DNA from: Thermomonas brevis | Lineage (GTDB): Bacteria > Pseudomonadota > Gammaproteobacteria > Xanthomonadales > Xanthomonadaceae | Length of the DNA: 64,000 nucleotides | Direction: 5' to 3' | Assembly (NCBI RefSeq): GCF_014395425.1 | Contig: NZ_CP060711.1 | Span: 1,116,001-1,180,000 of the forward strand | In this document: positions 28,362 to 36,694 of the stretch, one piece after another | How the letters are laid out: every line of letters begins with the position of its first letter | How positions within the stretch are numbered: position 1 is the first letter of the stretch | The notes under the pieces: generated by a model | Told to the model about the DNA's origin: nothing | Seen by the model: only the letters and a program-made list of their open reading frames with translations | Database searches by the model: none | Position numbers and translations under genes: made by a program

Positions 28362-29723
28362 TCAACCCGCCCGTTCGCCCTCTCTTTCGCCGCCGCGCGC
28401 GTCCGGCAGCTTCTTCGCCTCGCCGACCACCCGCCAGGCCCCGAAGGCGAACGCCGCCGCGACCAGCGTGCCGACGCCGAACACCGCGGTGGAACCGAAG
28501 CCAGACAGCAGCTTGTGCGTCCACACGAAGGTCAGGTCGCCGCCGCGGTAGATCACGGTGTCGATGGCGGCGCCGGCCTTGTAGCGCCATTCGCGCGCCA
28601 CCCGCGTGTAGATGGTCTCGCGCGCGGGCTTGTTCAACGAGAACTCGCTGCTGCGGGTCACCACCTGCACCACCGCCACCAGCAGCGGCAACGGCGCCGC
28701 CGCCAGCATCGCGTAGCCCAGCAGAATGGCGAACGCCGGGATCAGCAGCGCCGGGGCGATGCCGTAGCGCGACAGCAGGGCGCGAGTGATCCGCAGCTGG
28801 ATCAGCAGGGTCAGCACGTTCACCGCCAGGTCGATGCCGGCGTAATACGCGGTGGCGGCCTTCGGGTCGGGATAGAACTGGCGCACGATCGCCGCCTGCT
28901 CGTTGTAAAGCAGCGTCCCCACGCCCACCCCGAACACGCACAGCACCGCCAGCCAGCGCAGCAGCGGCTCCCTGGCGATCAGCCGCAGCCCCGCCAGCAC
29001 GGTGCCGCCCATCGGCACTTCGCCGCTGGCCAGCTTGCGCTGCGCCTCACGCTGCACCGCGTAGCGGCGCAGCCGCAGCAGGCAGACGATGCACAGCATC
29101 AGGAAACCGGCCGACACCAGCATCAGGTGGGCGATGCCGATGCGCTCCACCAGCGCGCGGGTCAGCATCGGCCCGAGGATCGCACCGACCGTGCCGGCCG
29201 CACCGATGTAGCCGTAGTAGCGGCGCGCCTCGACGTCCGACCAGACGTCGGCCATGAAGCTCCAGAACACCGCCACCGCGAACAGGTTGAACACGGTGAT
29301 CCACAGGAAGAACGCCATCCCGCGGCCCGGCACGCCGCTGTCGAACAGCGCGTAGAAGCCCAGCAGGGTGACGATGAAGAAGCCGTACACCGCCGGCAGG
29401 AACACCCGCCGCGGCCAGCGGCTGACCAGCCAGCCGTACACCGGCTGCAGCGCCAGCATGATCAGGAAGGTGCAGGTGAACAGCACCTGCAATTGCAGTT
29501 CCTTCAGCGCGATGCCGCGCTCCGCGAAGAAGCCGATCATCGCCGGCGGGAACAGCGCGGACACGTCGGACGAGGCGCCCATCGCCTCGCGCACCGGGCG
29601 CAGCACGTAGTAGCCGCAGAGCAGGCAGAAGAAGTACAGGAACGACCACAGCAGCGGCGGCGATTCGCCCAGCGCGGTTTTGAAGCGACCGAGACTGCCG
29701 GTGGCGGCGGGGCGTTGAGACAT
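28362..29723 (-). CDS. NTP/NDP-type or MFS transporter, 12 helices
   Basis: A 453-residue integral inner-membrane protein with about twelve hydrophobic segments. The N-terminal motif YYVLRPVREAMG after the first helix and the later NKPARETIYTRVAREWRYK resemble the bacterial ATP:ADP translocase-like (TlcA/NTT-related) branch next to the major facilitator superfamily. In free-living xanthomonads the substrate of these proteins is unknown, so I do not assign one. It is convergent with the hotdog gene (10 bp gap) and divergent from the GMC oxidoreductase. Confidence 0.75.
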   Translation of the reverse strand: MSQRPAATGSLGRFKTALGESPPLLWSFLYFFCLLCGYYVLRPVREAMGASSDVSALFPPAMIGFFAERGIALKELQLQVLFTCTFLIMLALQPVYGWLVSRWPRRVFLPAVYGFFIVTLLGFYALFDSGVPGRGMAFFLWITVFNLFAVAVFWSFMADVWSDVEARRYYGYIGAAGTVGAILGPMLTRALVERIGIAHLMLVSAGFLMLCIVCLLRLRRYAVQREAQRKLASGEVPMGGTVLAGLRLIAREPLLRWLAVLCVFGVGVGTLLYNEQAAIVRQFYPDPKAATAYYAGIDLAVNVLTLLIQLRITRALLSRYGIAPALLIPAFAILLGYAMLAAAPLPLLVAVVQVVTRSSEFSLNKPARETIYTRVAREWRYKAGAAIDTVIYRGGDLTFVWTHKLLSGFGSTAVFGVGTLVAAAFAFGAWRVVGEAKKLPDARGGEREGERAG

Positions 29724-29849
29724 GGTTGCCGGAGGCGGTCAGCGATGCGCAACGGTAACCGCTGGCAGGCCTCCGGCGCCAGCCCGCGTAAGAGCAATTG
29801 CTCTAGCCGCGCCGCATAGGTTCGACCGGTCATCGCAGCGGGACAGCGC

Positions 29850-31427
29850 GTGTTCGACTACATCATCATCGGCGCCGGCTCGGCCGGCTGCGTGCTCGCC
29901 AACCGCCTGAGCGAAGACCCCTCGGTCAAGGTGCTGCTGCTGGAAGCCGGCGGCCGCGACTGGCACCCGTTCGTGCACATGCCGGCCGGCCTCGCCAAGA
30001 TCGCCGGGCTGAAATCGATCAACTGGGACTACGCCACCGTTCCGCAGCCGCAGCTCGGCGGACGCGTGCTGTGGTGCCCGCGCGGCAAGCTGCTGGGCGG
30101 CTCCAGCTCGATCAACGCGATGTGCTACATCCGCGGCGTCGCCGGCGACTACGACGCGTGGGCGCAGACCGCCCCGGGCTGGGATTGGGACAGCGTGCTG
30201 CCCTACTTCAAGCGCGCCGAAGGCAACGCACGCGGCGGCGACGCCTGGCACGGCGCGGACGGCCCGCTCACCGTGTCCGACCTGCGCCACGTCAACCCGC
30301 TCACCCACGCCTTCATCGATGCCGGCAAGCAACGCGGACTGGACGTCAACGACGATTTCAACGGCGCGCGCCAGCAAGGCGTCGGCCTGTACCAGGTGAC
30401 CCAGCGCGACGGCGCGCGCTGCTCTGCGGCGGTGGCCTATCTCGATCCGGCGAAGACACGCCCGAACCTCACCGTCCGCACCCATGCCGCCGTCAACCGC
30501 ATCACCTTCGACAGGGGCCGCGCCAACGGCGTGGTCTGCTCGATCAAGGGCCAAGGCTTCCATTTCGAGGCCGCGCGCGAAGTGATCCTCAGCGGCGGCG
30601 CCATCAATTCGCCGCAGCTGCTGATGCTGTCCGGCATCGGCCCGGCCGACGAACTGCGCCGGCTCGGCATCGACGTGCTGCACGACGCGCCCGGCGTCGG
30701 CGCCAACCTGCAGGACCATCTCGACGTCACCACCCTGCAGCACTGCACGCAGCCGGTCAGCTACGACCGCATCAGCGAGGTGAAGACGGCGCTGCAGTAT
30801 TTCCTCGGCGGCCACCAGGGTCCCGGCACCAGCAACGTGGCCGAGGGCGCGGGCTTCGTGCGCTCGGCGCTGGCGCCGGACGCACGCGCCGACATCCAGC
30901 TGCACTTCATCCCGGCGATGATCGACGACCACGGCCGCAACCGCCTGCCCGGCGACGGCTACACCCTGCACGCCTGCTTCCTGCGCCCGCGCAGCCGCGG
31001 CACGCTGCGGCTGGCCAGCGACCGCGCCGGCGACAAGCCGCTGATCGACCCGAACTACCTCGGCGACGCCGAAGGCTTCGACATGAAGATGATGGTCGAA
31101 TGCGCGAAGCTGTCGCTGGAACTGCTGTCGCAGAAGGCGTTCGATCCGTACCGCGGCGCGCCGATCTTCCCGAGGGAAACGCCGCGCAGCGAAGCCGACT
31201 TCATCGAATTCGTGCGCAACCGCGCCGAAACCGTCTACCACCCCATCGGCACCTGCCGCATGGGCGGCGACGACGCAGCGGTGGTCGATCCGGAGTTGCG
31301 CGTGCGCGGCGTCGAAGGATTACGCGTGGTCGACGCCTCGGTGATGCCGGATCTTCCGGGCGGCAACACCAACGCGCCGACGATCATGATTGCCGAGCGC
31401 GCTGCGGACCTCATAAAAGCAAGTTGA
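29850..31427 (+). CDS. GMC-family FAD-dependent oxidoreductase (choline/alcohol dehydrogenase type)
   Basis: A flavoprotein that oxidises an alcohol. The 525-residue enzyme begins with the ADP-binding motif DYIIIGAGSAGCVLANRL. GMC signature 1 (GKLLGGSSSINAMCYIRG) is at about residue 80, signature 2 (SGGAINSPQLLMLSGIGP) at about residue 250, and the catalytic histidine region (YHPIGTCRMGG) and the asparagine motif (GNTNAPTIMIAERAADL) near the C-terminus. It is of the AlkJ/BetA group; the substrate could be choline or a medium-chain alcohol and cannot be decided. Translation starts at a GTG. Its stop is the left limit of the accessory island. Confidence 0.92.
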   Translation: MFDYIIIGAGSAGCVLANRLSEDPSVKVLLLEAGGRDWHPFVHMPAGLAKIAGLKSINWDYATVPQPQLGGRVLWCPRGKLLGGSSSINAMCYIRGVAGDYDAWAQTAPGWDWDSVLPYFKRAEGNARGGDAWHGADGPLTVSDLRHVNPLTHAFIDAGKQRGLDVNDDFNGARQQGVGLYQVTQRDGARCSAAVAYLDPAKTRPNLTVRTHAAVNRITFDRGRANGVVCSIKGQGFHFEAAREVILSGGAINSPQLLMLSGIGPADELRRLGIDVLHDAPGVGANLQDHLDVTTLQHCTQPVSYDRISEVKTALQYFLGGHQGPGTSNVAEGAGFVRSALAPDARADIQLHFIPAMIDDHGRNRLPGDGYTLHACFLRPRSRGTLRLASDRAGDKPLIDPNYLGDAEGFDMKMMVECAKLSLELLSQKAFDPYRGAPIFPRETPRSEADFIEFVRNRAETVYHPIGTCRMGGDDAAVVDPELRVRGVEGLRVVDASVMPDLPGGNTNAPTIMIAERAADLIKAS

Positions 31428-31516
31428 CCCGCATTTTTTGCCTGTTTTCATATTGAAGAACGCCACGCGACGCACCCTGCCAACCCGCCAAAAACCCCGC
31501 CAAACCGACACATTTC

Positions 31517-31545
31517 TTCCAATATTCTTCCAACCAATCTTCCAA
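31517..31545 (+). repeat. Three TTCCAA direct repeats
   Basis: TTCCAA occurs three times at 11- and 12-base spacing, close to one helical turn, upstream of the first small gene of the island. It could be a binding site for a repressor or a replication/partition protein. The repeats are short, so chance is possible. Confidence 0.4.
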
Positions 31546-31600
31546 CACAGGCTCGGCTCGGCGCGTGGCATGATCGCGGCAACCCGGCAGACAGCTACTT

Positions 31601-31810
31601 ATGGCGTATTGCACCGACAAGCAGGCCGCCCTGGATGCCAATGGGGCGTGGATCCTGAAAAAGCTGGAGAAGCGGTTTGGAGAAGACCGTCTGGGCCTGA
31701 ACACGCAGGAGATTGGTCAGGTCTTGGACTCAATGATGGGGCCGGCCTACGACGACAAGGGCACGCCCACGCCCCAGCGACAGGACCCGGCCGAAGCCGC
31801 CCGCCGCTGA
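31601..31810 (+). CDS. Small hypothetical protein
   Basis: A 69-residue soluble protein (starting MAYCTDKQAALDANGAWILK) that I do not recognise. The composition is normal for a real protein: an amphipathic helix region at residues 8-28 and a second at 35-48 (TQEIGQVLDSMMG), with a charged tail. It starts at an ATG after cagctactt, and no strong ribosome-binding site is visible. It is the first open frame of the lower-GC island, probably phage- or element-derived. Confidence 0.5.
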   Translation: MAYCTDKQAALDANGAWILKKLEKRFGEDRLGLNTQEIGQVLDSMMGPAYDDKGTPTPQRQDPAEAARR

Positions 31811-31872
31811 TCGCCCAAGGGGTCATCCACGATGGCCATCACGGCAAGATCCAGGTCGGCAAGGGAGGCCGA

Positions 31873-32073
31873 ATGCTATCCGTCCCCCTGCCCGCCCTCG
31901 CCGCCAGCCTGGCGTCGATGATGATCGATCCCCAAGGCGAGGAAGCCGATTGGGTCATGGGCCAGAACGATGCATCGGTGGCCAAACCGCCTGTCATTAC
32001 GCAGACCCGAGGCCCACGCTCCCTGGGCTTCATGATCGCCGGCGCTGATACACCAGTGCCGCAGGGTGGCTAA
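31873..32073 (+). CDS. Possible small hypothetical protein
   Basis: A 66-residue frame (MLSVPLPALAASLASMMIDP at the start, ending VPQGG). It has a hydrophobic first 20 residues, then a soluble part. The same frame is open further upstream from 31438 without a start that looks better. No family is recognised and no clear ribosome-binding site is present, so it may be a remnant. Confidence 0.3.
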   Translation: MLSVPLPALAASLASMMIDPQGEEADWVMGQNDASVAKPPVITQTRGPRSLGFMIAGADTPVPQGG

Positions 32074-32084
32074 GGCCACACAGA

Positions 32085-32285
32085 ATGGTGTTGCTCGAGG
32101 CAATGGAGGGTACTTTTGCCCCGGCCGAAGAACGGGAGTACGTGTGGCGCTGGGTGGCGCATACCGCTGGCTGGACCGTCTACGTCCGGCCGCCCAACTT
32201 GGTAGTGAACCTTGGGCGGCGTATGCCGTGGTGGCGCCGGCTGGAAGCGTGGCGAACCCGGCTTGTATTGGGATGGCCGATCTAA
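32085..32285 (+). CDS. Possible small hypothetical protein
   Basis: A 66-residue, tryptophan- and arginine-rich frame (for example EREYVWRWVAHTAGWTVYVR and MPWWRRLEAWRTRLVLGWPI). I recognise no family. It lies between two other uncertain small frames and ahead of the abortive-infection-like gene. The evidence is only an open frame with sensible composition. Confidence 0.3.
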   Translation: MVLLEAMEGTFAPAEEREYVWRWVAHTAGWTVYVRPPNLVVNLGRRMPWWRRLEAWRTRLVLGWPI

Positions 32286-32349
32286 GCCCCACTGCTTAGA
32301 TTCAGATGCTGGCCTACACTGCTGCTTTCACTAACAGCATCCCTCGCCC

Positions 32350-33054
32350 ATGGAAGTCAGGCTCCTGCATGTACTCAGGCAAGTTCGATCTGGGAACGAA
32401 ACTTTCAAGCCGAATGACAGCACATTGGAAGAGTTGAAGCGGTTTCAACCTATTGCCAACGCTGTCATGCATGCCAAGGATATTGGCTATGTGCGTGATG
32501 CGATATCCATTATGGAGAGCTACGGTGGTCAGATGTACTGCAAAACCGTGGTTACGAGGGGCGGTCTCACTTACGCCGGCGAAGAAGCGCTAGCTGAGGA
32601 GATCGGCCCAGCAGAGGTCGTCGAGCAACTCGTCGATGAACTTGCCGCAAGCGATAACAGAACTGTGCTGCGAGACAACTGGGATCGCGCCATCCAGCGA
32701 AGCAAGCATGACCCCATGGGGGCGATCACTGCGGCCAACAGCTTCCTTGAGTCCGTTCTGAAATGGATTGTCGAACAAGATGGCCAAGCCGCGCCTGAGA
32801 ACCGGAAAAAGCTATTCGAGCTTGCGGTTCAACAACTGAGTGATGACTCCTTCGACGGCCAACACTCGGCCATCCTTGGGCACTTCGATACGATCATGCG
32901 GGAGATCGGATCACTTCGGAGCAAGATCGGCGATGCGCACGGATCCACCTCCACAGCCCGAACGCCGAGTCCGGGCGAAGCCATGCTGAGCGTAAACCTT
33001 GCAGGCACATTGGCCTTGTATCTGCTGGACTCGTTCGACCACCAGACCCGCTAA
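32350..33054 (+). CDS. Abortive-infection C-terminal domain protein
   Basis: A 234-residue protein whose C-terminal half (about residues 115-230) matches the Abi_C family pattern. DPMGAITAANSFLESVLKWI is followed by a helical stretch, then GSLRSKIGDAHG, and finally AMLSVNLAGTLALYLLDSF. The R-K-xGDxHG motif and the terminal helix are the conserved core. The N-terminal half is a different helical or mixed region without a recognised domain. Proteins with this domain are linked to phage exclusion, with a toxic or RNase-like role proposed. It lies in an accessory island, and its stop is only two bases from the convergent small frame at 33057. Confidence 0.8.
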   Translation: MEVRLLHVLRQVRSGNETFKPNDSTLEELKRFQPIANAVMHAKDIGYVRDAISIMESYGGQMYCKTVVTRGGLTYAGEEALAEEIGPAEVVEQLVDELAASDNRTVLRDNWDRAIQRSKHDPMGAITAANSFLESVLKWIVEQDGQAAPENRKKLFELAVQQLSDDSFDGQHSAILGHFDTIMREIGSLRSKIGDAHGSTSTARTPSPGEAMLSVNLAGTLALYLLDSFDHQTR

Positions 33055-33056
33055 GA

Positions 33057-33224
33057 CTAACGCTGCATTCCCTGCTGCCGTCGCAACACCTGGTCGTACT
33101 CCTGTTCCATCGTCGGCGCTGGAGTCCTGGGCTTCCAAAGGCCTTCTTGGGTAGCGTTCTGCTTCAAGCGGTCTGCACCCAGCCGAGTGCGGACTTGATC
33201 TAGCTCGATCTCGGCTCCGTACAT
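33057..33224 (-). CDS. Small hypothetical frame of 55 residues
   Basis: The minus strand encodes MYGAEIELDQVRTRLGADRL continuing to GMQR and a stop. It has a charged, helix-forming composition like the C-terminal end of a larger mobile-element protein. The frame is the same as that of the gene ending at 33255 and is open back to that gene's stop, so it could be a former extension, an overlapping small gene or a remnant. I recognise no family. Confidence 0.35.
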   Translation of the reverse strand: MYGAEIELDQVRTRLGADRLKQNATQEGLWKPRTPAPTMEQEYDQVLRRQQGMQR

Positions 33225-33254
33225 GCGATAGCGATCGGACGTGAGACGGGTGTT

Positions 33255-33926
33255 TTAGTTCGCTGGCCCACCCTTCCCGAAGTAGGCGTGCGCCGCCTCG
33301 TAGGGTGGCCGCACCAGTCGGTCCATGGACTCGGGGTCCAGCGGTGACAGCGACATGGCCACCCCAAGCCCGAGCTGCACGAACACCAGGATGTTATCCA
33401 CGGCCTCGATCAGCTCGTCCCACTCAATGGTGATGTCGCCCCAGGCATCGTGTTGGGTGTAGATCGCCAACACTTCCTTGCCACCATGGACCAGACCCGA
33501 CAGATCCTTGTAATGGCTCTTGACCGTTCGCAGCAGCTTGTCTTCGTCCCAACCTAGGTGTTCGGCGGCTTCCTTGGCTACATCGGCCAGATAGCGCTTG
33601 TTCTTGCCGCGGTTGGCGATCCTGCCGGTGCGGCGGAAGGTTGCGACTTCTCGTTCGCTGGCCGCCTTGGCAAAGAACGCTGCCCGCAGCACGTACTCCA
33701 TCTGCGCCCGCTGCATGATGAGCGCGGCCACCCAGGACTTCTCCGGCTGGTTGATAAGCAAGGCGTAGATGGCCTCGGCCGTATCCATCGAGGCCAGCAC
33801 AAGCGGCAGGACCGTAGCCGTTCGCTCAGAGCCGATATGGCCCATGTCAGACAGCGTATTGCGTGTCTGGTGCAAGACTTTCAACGCATCATTGGCGCGC
33901 TGCCGCAGGTTCTTGGAGTCAGCCAT
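33255..33926 (-). CDS. Helical hypothetical protein (DUF5677/DUF6988-like)
   Basis: A 223-residue, mainly helical cytoplasmic protein. Conserved-looking features are RAQMEYVLRAAFFAKAASER at about residue 72 and LSGLVHGGKEVLAIY at about residue 143. The same two patterns occur in the product of 34507-35334, which marks the two as divergent members of one family. The pattern (R-x-Q-x-E-x-x-x-R-A then L-x-H-G-G) recalls uncharacterised families such as DUF5677 or DUF6988; the family name is my recollection. The start has GGGGAATC directly before the ATG. Function is unknown; the location among defence-type genes is suggestive only. Confidence 0.65.
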   Translation of the reverse strand: MADSKNLRQRANDALKVLHQTRNTLSDMGHIGSERTATVLPLVLASMDTAEAIYALLINQPEKSWVAALIMQRAQMEYVLRAAFFAKAASEREVATFRRTGRIANRGKNKRYLADVAKEAAEHLGWDEDKLLRTVKSHYKDLSGLVHGGKEVLAIYTQHDAWGDITIEWDELIEAVDNILVFVQLGLGVAMSLSPLDPESMDRLVRPPYEAAHAYFGKGGPAN

Positions 33927-34027
33927 GATTCCCCTTCGGGGGAAGTGTGCCGTATTTCGGAGAAACCTTCCGCCGTAAGCGAAACGGCGGAAGGCGCCTG
34001 TGAGTGACCAATGCCAGACTCACCTAC

Positions 34028-34447
34028 TCATCGACCGCGAAAGACCGCAGCGCCGAGGAATGCCAAGGCCAACGCGCCGCAGGAGGCCGACAGATTCTTG
34101 AAGAGGATTTTCCGCCGTTCGCCGCGCCGCCATTGCTCTTGACGCTGACGACGCAACTCCCCCTCAAACCCCGCTTGGCGCTTATCGCGCTCAGTTTCGG
34201 TCTCAGCCTTGCCGGCCAACTCTGAGTAGACGCGGCCCGTTGCCTCGGCCTGTGCCTTTGCAACCCCTTCTTCAGCGGTGGCGAAATCGGACAAGGCGGC
34301 ATAGCCCTTACCCAACCCAGGATCGCCTAGGCGAGAATACAAGGCACCAAGTGGATTGGCGCCCGAGCGCTTATCTGCGGCACCTTGCTTGTTATTATTA
34401 GATTTCGGCGGGCGAACGTCATCGCCGCAATTCTTCAATGTCGTCAT
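34028..34447 (-). CDS. Hypothetical protein with coiled-coil and C-terminal hydrophobic segment
   Basis: A 139-residue protein that I do not recognise. The N-terminal 40 residues are polar and likely disordered (SNNNKQGAADKRSGANPLGA). Residues 60-112 are a charged helix (EGVAKAQAEATGRVYSELAG then RRQRQEQWRRGERRKILFKN). Residues 117-135 form a short hydrophobic stretch (SASCGALALAFLGAAVF), so it may be tail-anchored in a membrane. It lies between the two related helical-protein genes on the same strand. Confidence 0.55.
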   Translation of the reverse strand: MTTLKNCGDDVRPPKSNNNKQGAADKRSGANPLGALYSRLGDPGLGKGYAALSDFATAEEGVAKAQAEATGRVYSELAGKAETETERDKRQAGFEGELRRQRQEQWRRGERRKILFKNLSASCGALALAFLGAAVFRGR

Positions 34448-34506
34448 GGAAATTCTCTCTTAGCCCCGACCAGGGGAACCGAGAGGCTCCATGCGACCTG
34501 GTCAGG

Positions 34507-35334
34507 TCAATGCAGATTTTGGGTCAGTCGTGCCATCAATGTGTCGTGGCGACTTCGGAAAGTGATCATTGCATTCACCAGTGCTTCTTTTCGGGTGGGG
34601 CTGCTATCGCGAACGGCGTGGCCCACCAACCCCGCCGACTTGAATGCCAAGTCTACACTTATGATCGTCGTTACAACAGTATTGGTGAACTGCGGCCCCG
34701 TCCCAATCGTCGGGAGCGGTGAATCGTCTGCCATGTAAAATTTGAGTAGTATGTTCCCACCGTGCAGCAATCCATTGAGTCCAGCCCACAATCCGTTGGG
34801 CATCTTATCTTCCCTTTCAACATAAGCTGCGAGGTCTATTTCTAGGCCTTTTTCTCTAAGCTTCCCCTCTAAGGCTTGAGCGATGGCAGAAATACTCATC
34901 GTGTTCTTGCGATCCAGAAAATCATCTAAATTTTCACCGTTGAAGGGATTACTCGATGAGGCCCTCTGCCCGTCCTTGTGCTTCCGACGCCGAAGTTTAT
35001 CGTTTCGCAAAAACTCTGTGACTTGAGCTTCTTCGGCGTTGAAGTAGATCCATCCAGCACGTATGAAGGTCTCAATCTGGGGGCGGAGCAAGGCAGGACC
35101 TACTGCACAGAACCCGACAGGATCATCTCTGAGGAGCTTCAGCATGGCGCGGCTGTAATCCAACGATGCATGCATAAGAACGCACATCAAGTATGGCTTG
35201 GTGTCGGCTAGTAGATATGGCGCGCTCGCTATCCATCGCTTGTAGATATCTACCGTATGTAGAGCGTCATCCAAGTACCTCTTTATGTCGCCGGGCGTTA
35301 CGTTCCGATTGGCCGGTTTCGACTTTGTTGTCAT
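34507..35334 (-). CDS. Helical hypothetical protein, paralogue of 33255-33926
   Basis: A 275-residue soluble helical protein. It shares with the protein at 33255 the patterns RPQIETFIRAGWIYFNAEEA (about residue 84) and LNGLLHGGNILLKFY (about residue 187), and a similar distance between them, but is otherwise strongly diverged. I start at the ATG at 35334 because a GGGGGG stretch lies five bases upstream; a TTG 24 bases further up is less likely. GC content is clearly lower than in the core genome. No enzymatic motif is recognised. Confidence 0.65.
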   Translation of the reverse strand: MTTKSKPANRNVTPGDIKRYLDDALHTVDIYKRWIASAPYLLADTKPYLMCVLMHASLDYSRAMLKLLRDDPVGFCAVGPALLRPQIETFIRAGWIYFNAEEAQVTEFLRNDKLRRRKHKDGQRASSSNPFNGENLDDFLDRKNTMSISAIAQALEGKLREKGLEIDLAAYVEREDKMPNGLWAGLNGLLHGGNILLKFYMADDSPLPTIGTGPQFTNTVVTTIISVDLAFKSAGLVGHAVRDSSPTRKEALVNAMITFRSRHDTLMARLTQNLH

Positions 35335-35360
35335 GCATGCCCCCCTAGTTGCGGACAAGT

Positions 35361-35543
35361 ATGCATCAACAACAAGAGCGATCCGACTTACACGTCAGGC
35401 TTCATCTCCCGGACCTGGAAGCTGCTGCAGGGCGGGATGGTCTAGGACGACTTGCGCGCACTTTTCGCCGCCAGGGCTGGAGCACTGCGTCGGTGGAAAC
35501 CGCCCTGTCCATCCTGGACGGCGAGCTTCACGGCCGCACCTGA
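35361..35543 (+). CDS. Possible small hypothetical protein
   Basis: A 60-residue frame (MHQQQERSDLHVRLHLPDLE at the start) with a plausible helix LGRLARTFRRQGWSTASVET. No family is recognised and no convincing ribosome-binding site is present. From its end to 35809 I see no gene. Confidence 0.35.
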   Translation: MHQQQERSDLHVRLHLPDLEAAAGRDGLGRLARTFRRQGWSTASVETALSILDGELHGRT

Positions 35544-35809
35544 CTATTCGTCGGTTAGCGGTTGTTCCGATCTGGCTTCGCAGGCGGCACAGCTAGTGTC
35601 TTAGATGCTGCTGTCCGAAACCATCAGTGAACAGCGCGGCGTCGGGTCAGGAAATGCTTACTAGCCACGCGCAGTGGACAGACACGATGTATCCAGGGCG
35701 GAGCCGCAGCCGACAGGTCGCATGAGACCAAAGGCCCAGATCACAGATCACGTGTAACCGCTACTTCAGGCCGCAGATTTTCAGTTCCGCCTTCTCGCTC
35801 ACATACTCC

Positions 35810-36316
35810 ATGGTGCGAGAAGGAGACAAAGGGGGCCGCATCGATCTCATGCTCGCCCGTTCCATCCAGCCCACACAAGACACGCGCGAATACCTGGTGG
35901 TTGAGTTGAAGCGAGCCAGCGAAAAGATCAACCCAGAGTTCTTGGCTCAGATTGAGAGCTATGCCATCGCTGTCGCAAAGGACAATAGATTCCATCAGAG
36001 CCGCACTAAGTGGACCTTCATGATCGTTGCAAACGACATGGACGAGTACGCTCGGCTCAAGGCCCGCCAGAAGAACCGCCCCGACGGACTCGTCTTTGAT
36101 AGCGACGAACTGAACATCACGGTATGGGCCAAGACATGGTCAGAGATCCTGAGCGATGCTCGGGCACGTCTGAACTTCTTCAGCCAGCAACTCGATTATC
36201 AAGCGGACTCCGACAGTGAGCTGGAGTATTTGAAACGCGCCCACTCGAAGTACATCCCGAGCGACCTAGCAGAAATTGCAACCGGCGGCAGCTTGGTGGA
36301 CGGCGAACAGGATTAG
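35810..36316 (+). pseudogene. C-terminal fragment of a PD-(D/E)xK nuclease-like protein
   Basis: The 168-residue frame begins inside a domain: GGRIDLMLARS carries a likely catalytic aspartate and EYLVVELKRASEKI a likely ExK pair, the active-site pattern of PD-(D/E)xK nucleases. The following segment (WTFMIVANDMDEYARLKARQ, ITVWAKTWSEILSDARARLN) resembles the C-terminal end of large ATPase-nuclease proteins of the GHKL/Shedu-like kind. Upstream sequence to 35544 contains no N-terminal part and the ATG at 35810 is only the first available one. I therefore read it as a 5'-truncated gene. A small stand-alone nuclease remains possible. Confidence 0.6.
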
Positions 36317-36322
36317 TCGCCG

Positions 36323-36694
36323 CTAGACTGTCTTCTGGCCCTTGTACTGCTTGGCCATGTCACTGGCGCACAGGGGCGTACCCTTGGGATGGCCATTGGC
36401 CACGAGAAATGCAGCCGCCTTGGTAATGCTTTCCAGGCCCTCCTTGGTCATGCCGTCTTCGGCCCAGTCATCAGGTAGTTGGGCAATAACGCCCAACGCC
36501 TCCTTGCCCGGCAGGTACTGTATGGAGGTCAAGATTGACCACTGCGTGCCGGTGGCTTCGCGCAACATCCGCCCCACCTCTTCCTCGCTCATGCGTTCGG
36601 CCAGGACCGCGGCAAGCGCGGACGCCGCTAGCTTGACCTTGACTAAGGGGGCCAACTTCTTGCGGGGTGGAGTGAGGTTGTGGTCGCGGATCAT
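36323..36694 (-). CDS. Hypothetical protein coupled to the helicase gene
   Basis: A 123-residue soluble protein. The start (MIRDHNLTPPRKKLAPLVKV) overlaps the stop of the helicase gene by four bases (ATGA), so translation is probably coupled. The middle contains AERMSEEEVGRMLREATGTQ and the end a small positively charged region. I do not recognise a family. Its conserved placement behind the helicase would need comparison in other genomes to interpret. Confidence 0.65.
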   Translation of the reverse strand: MIRDHNLTPPRKKLAPLVKVKLAASALAAVLAERMSEEEVGRMLREATGTQWSILTSIQYLPGKEALGVIAQLPDDWAEDGMTKEGLESITKAAAFLVANGHPKGTPLCASDMAKQYKGQKTV

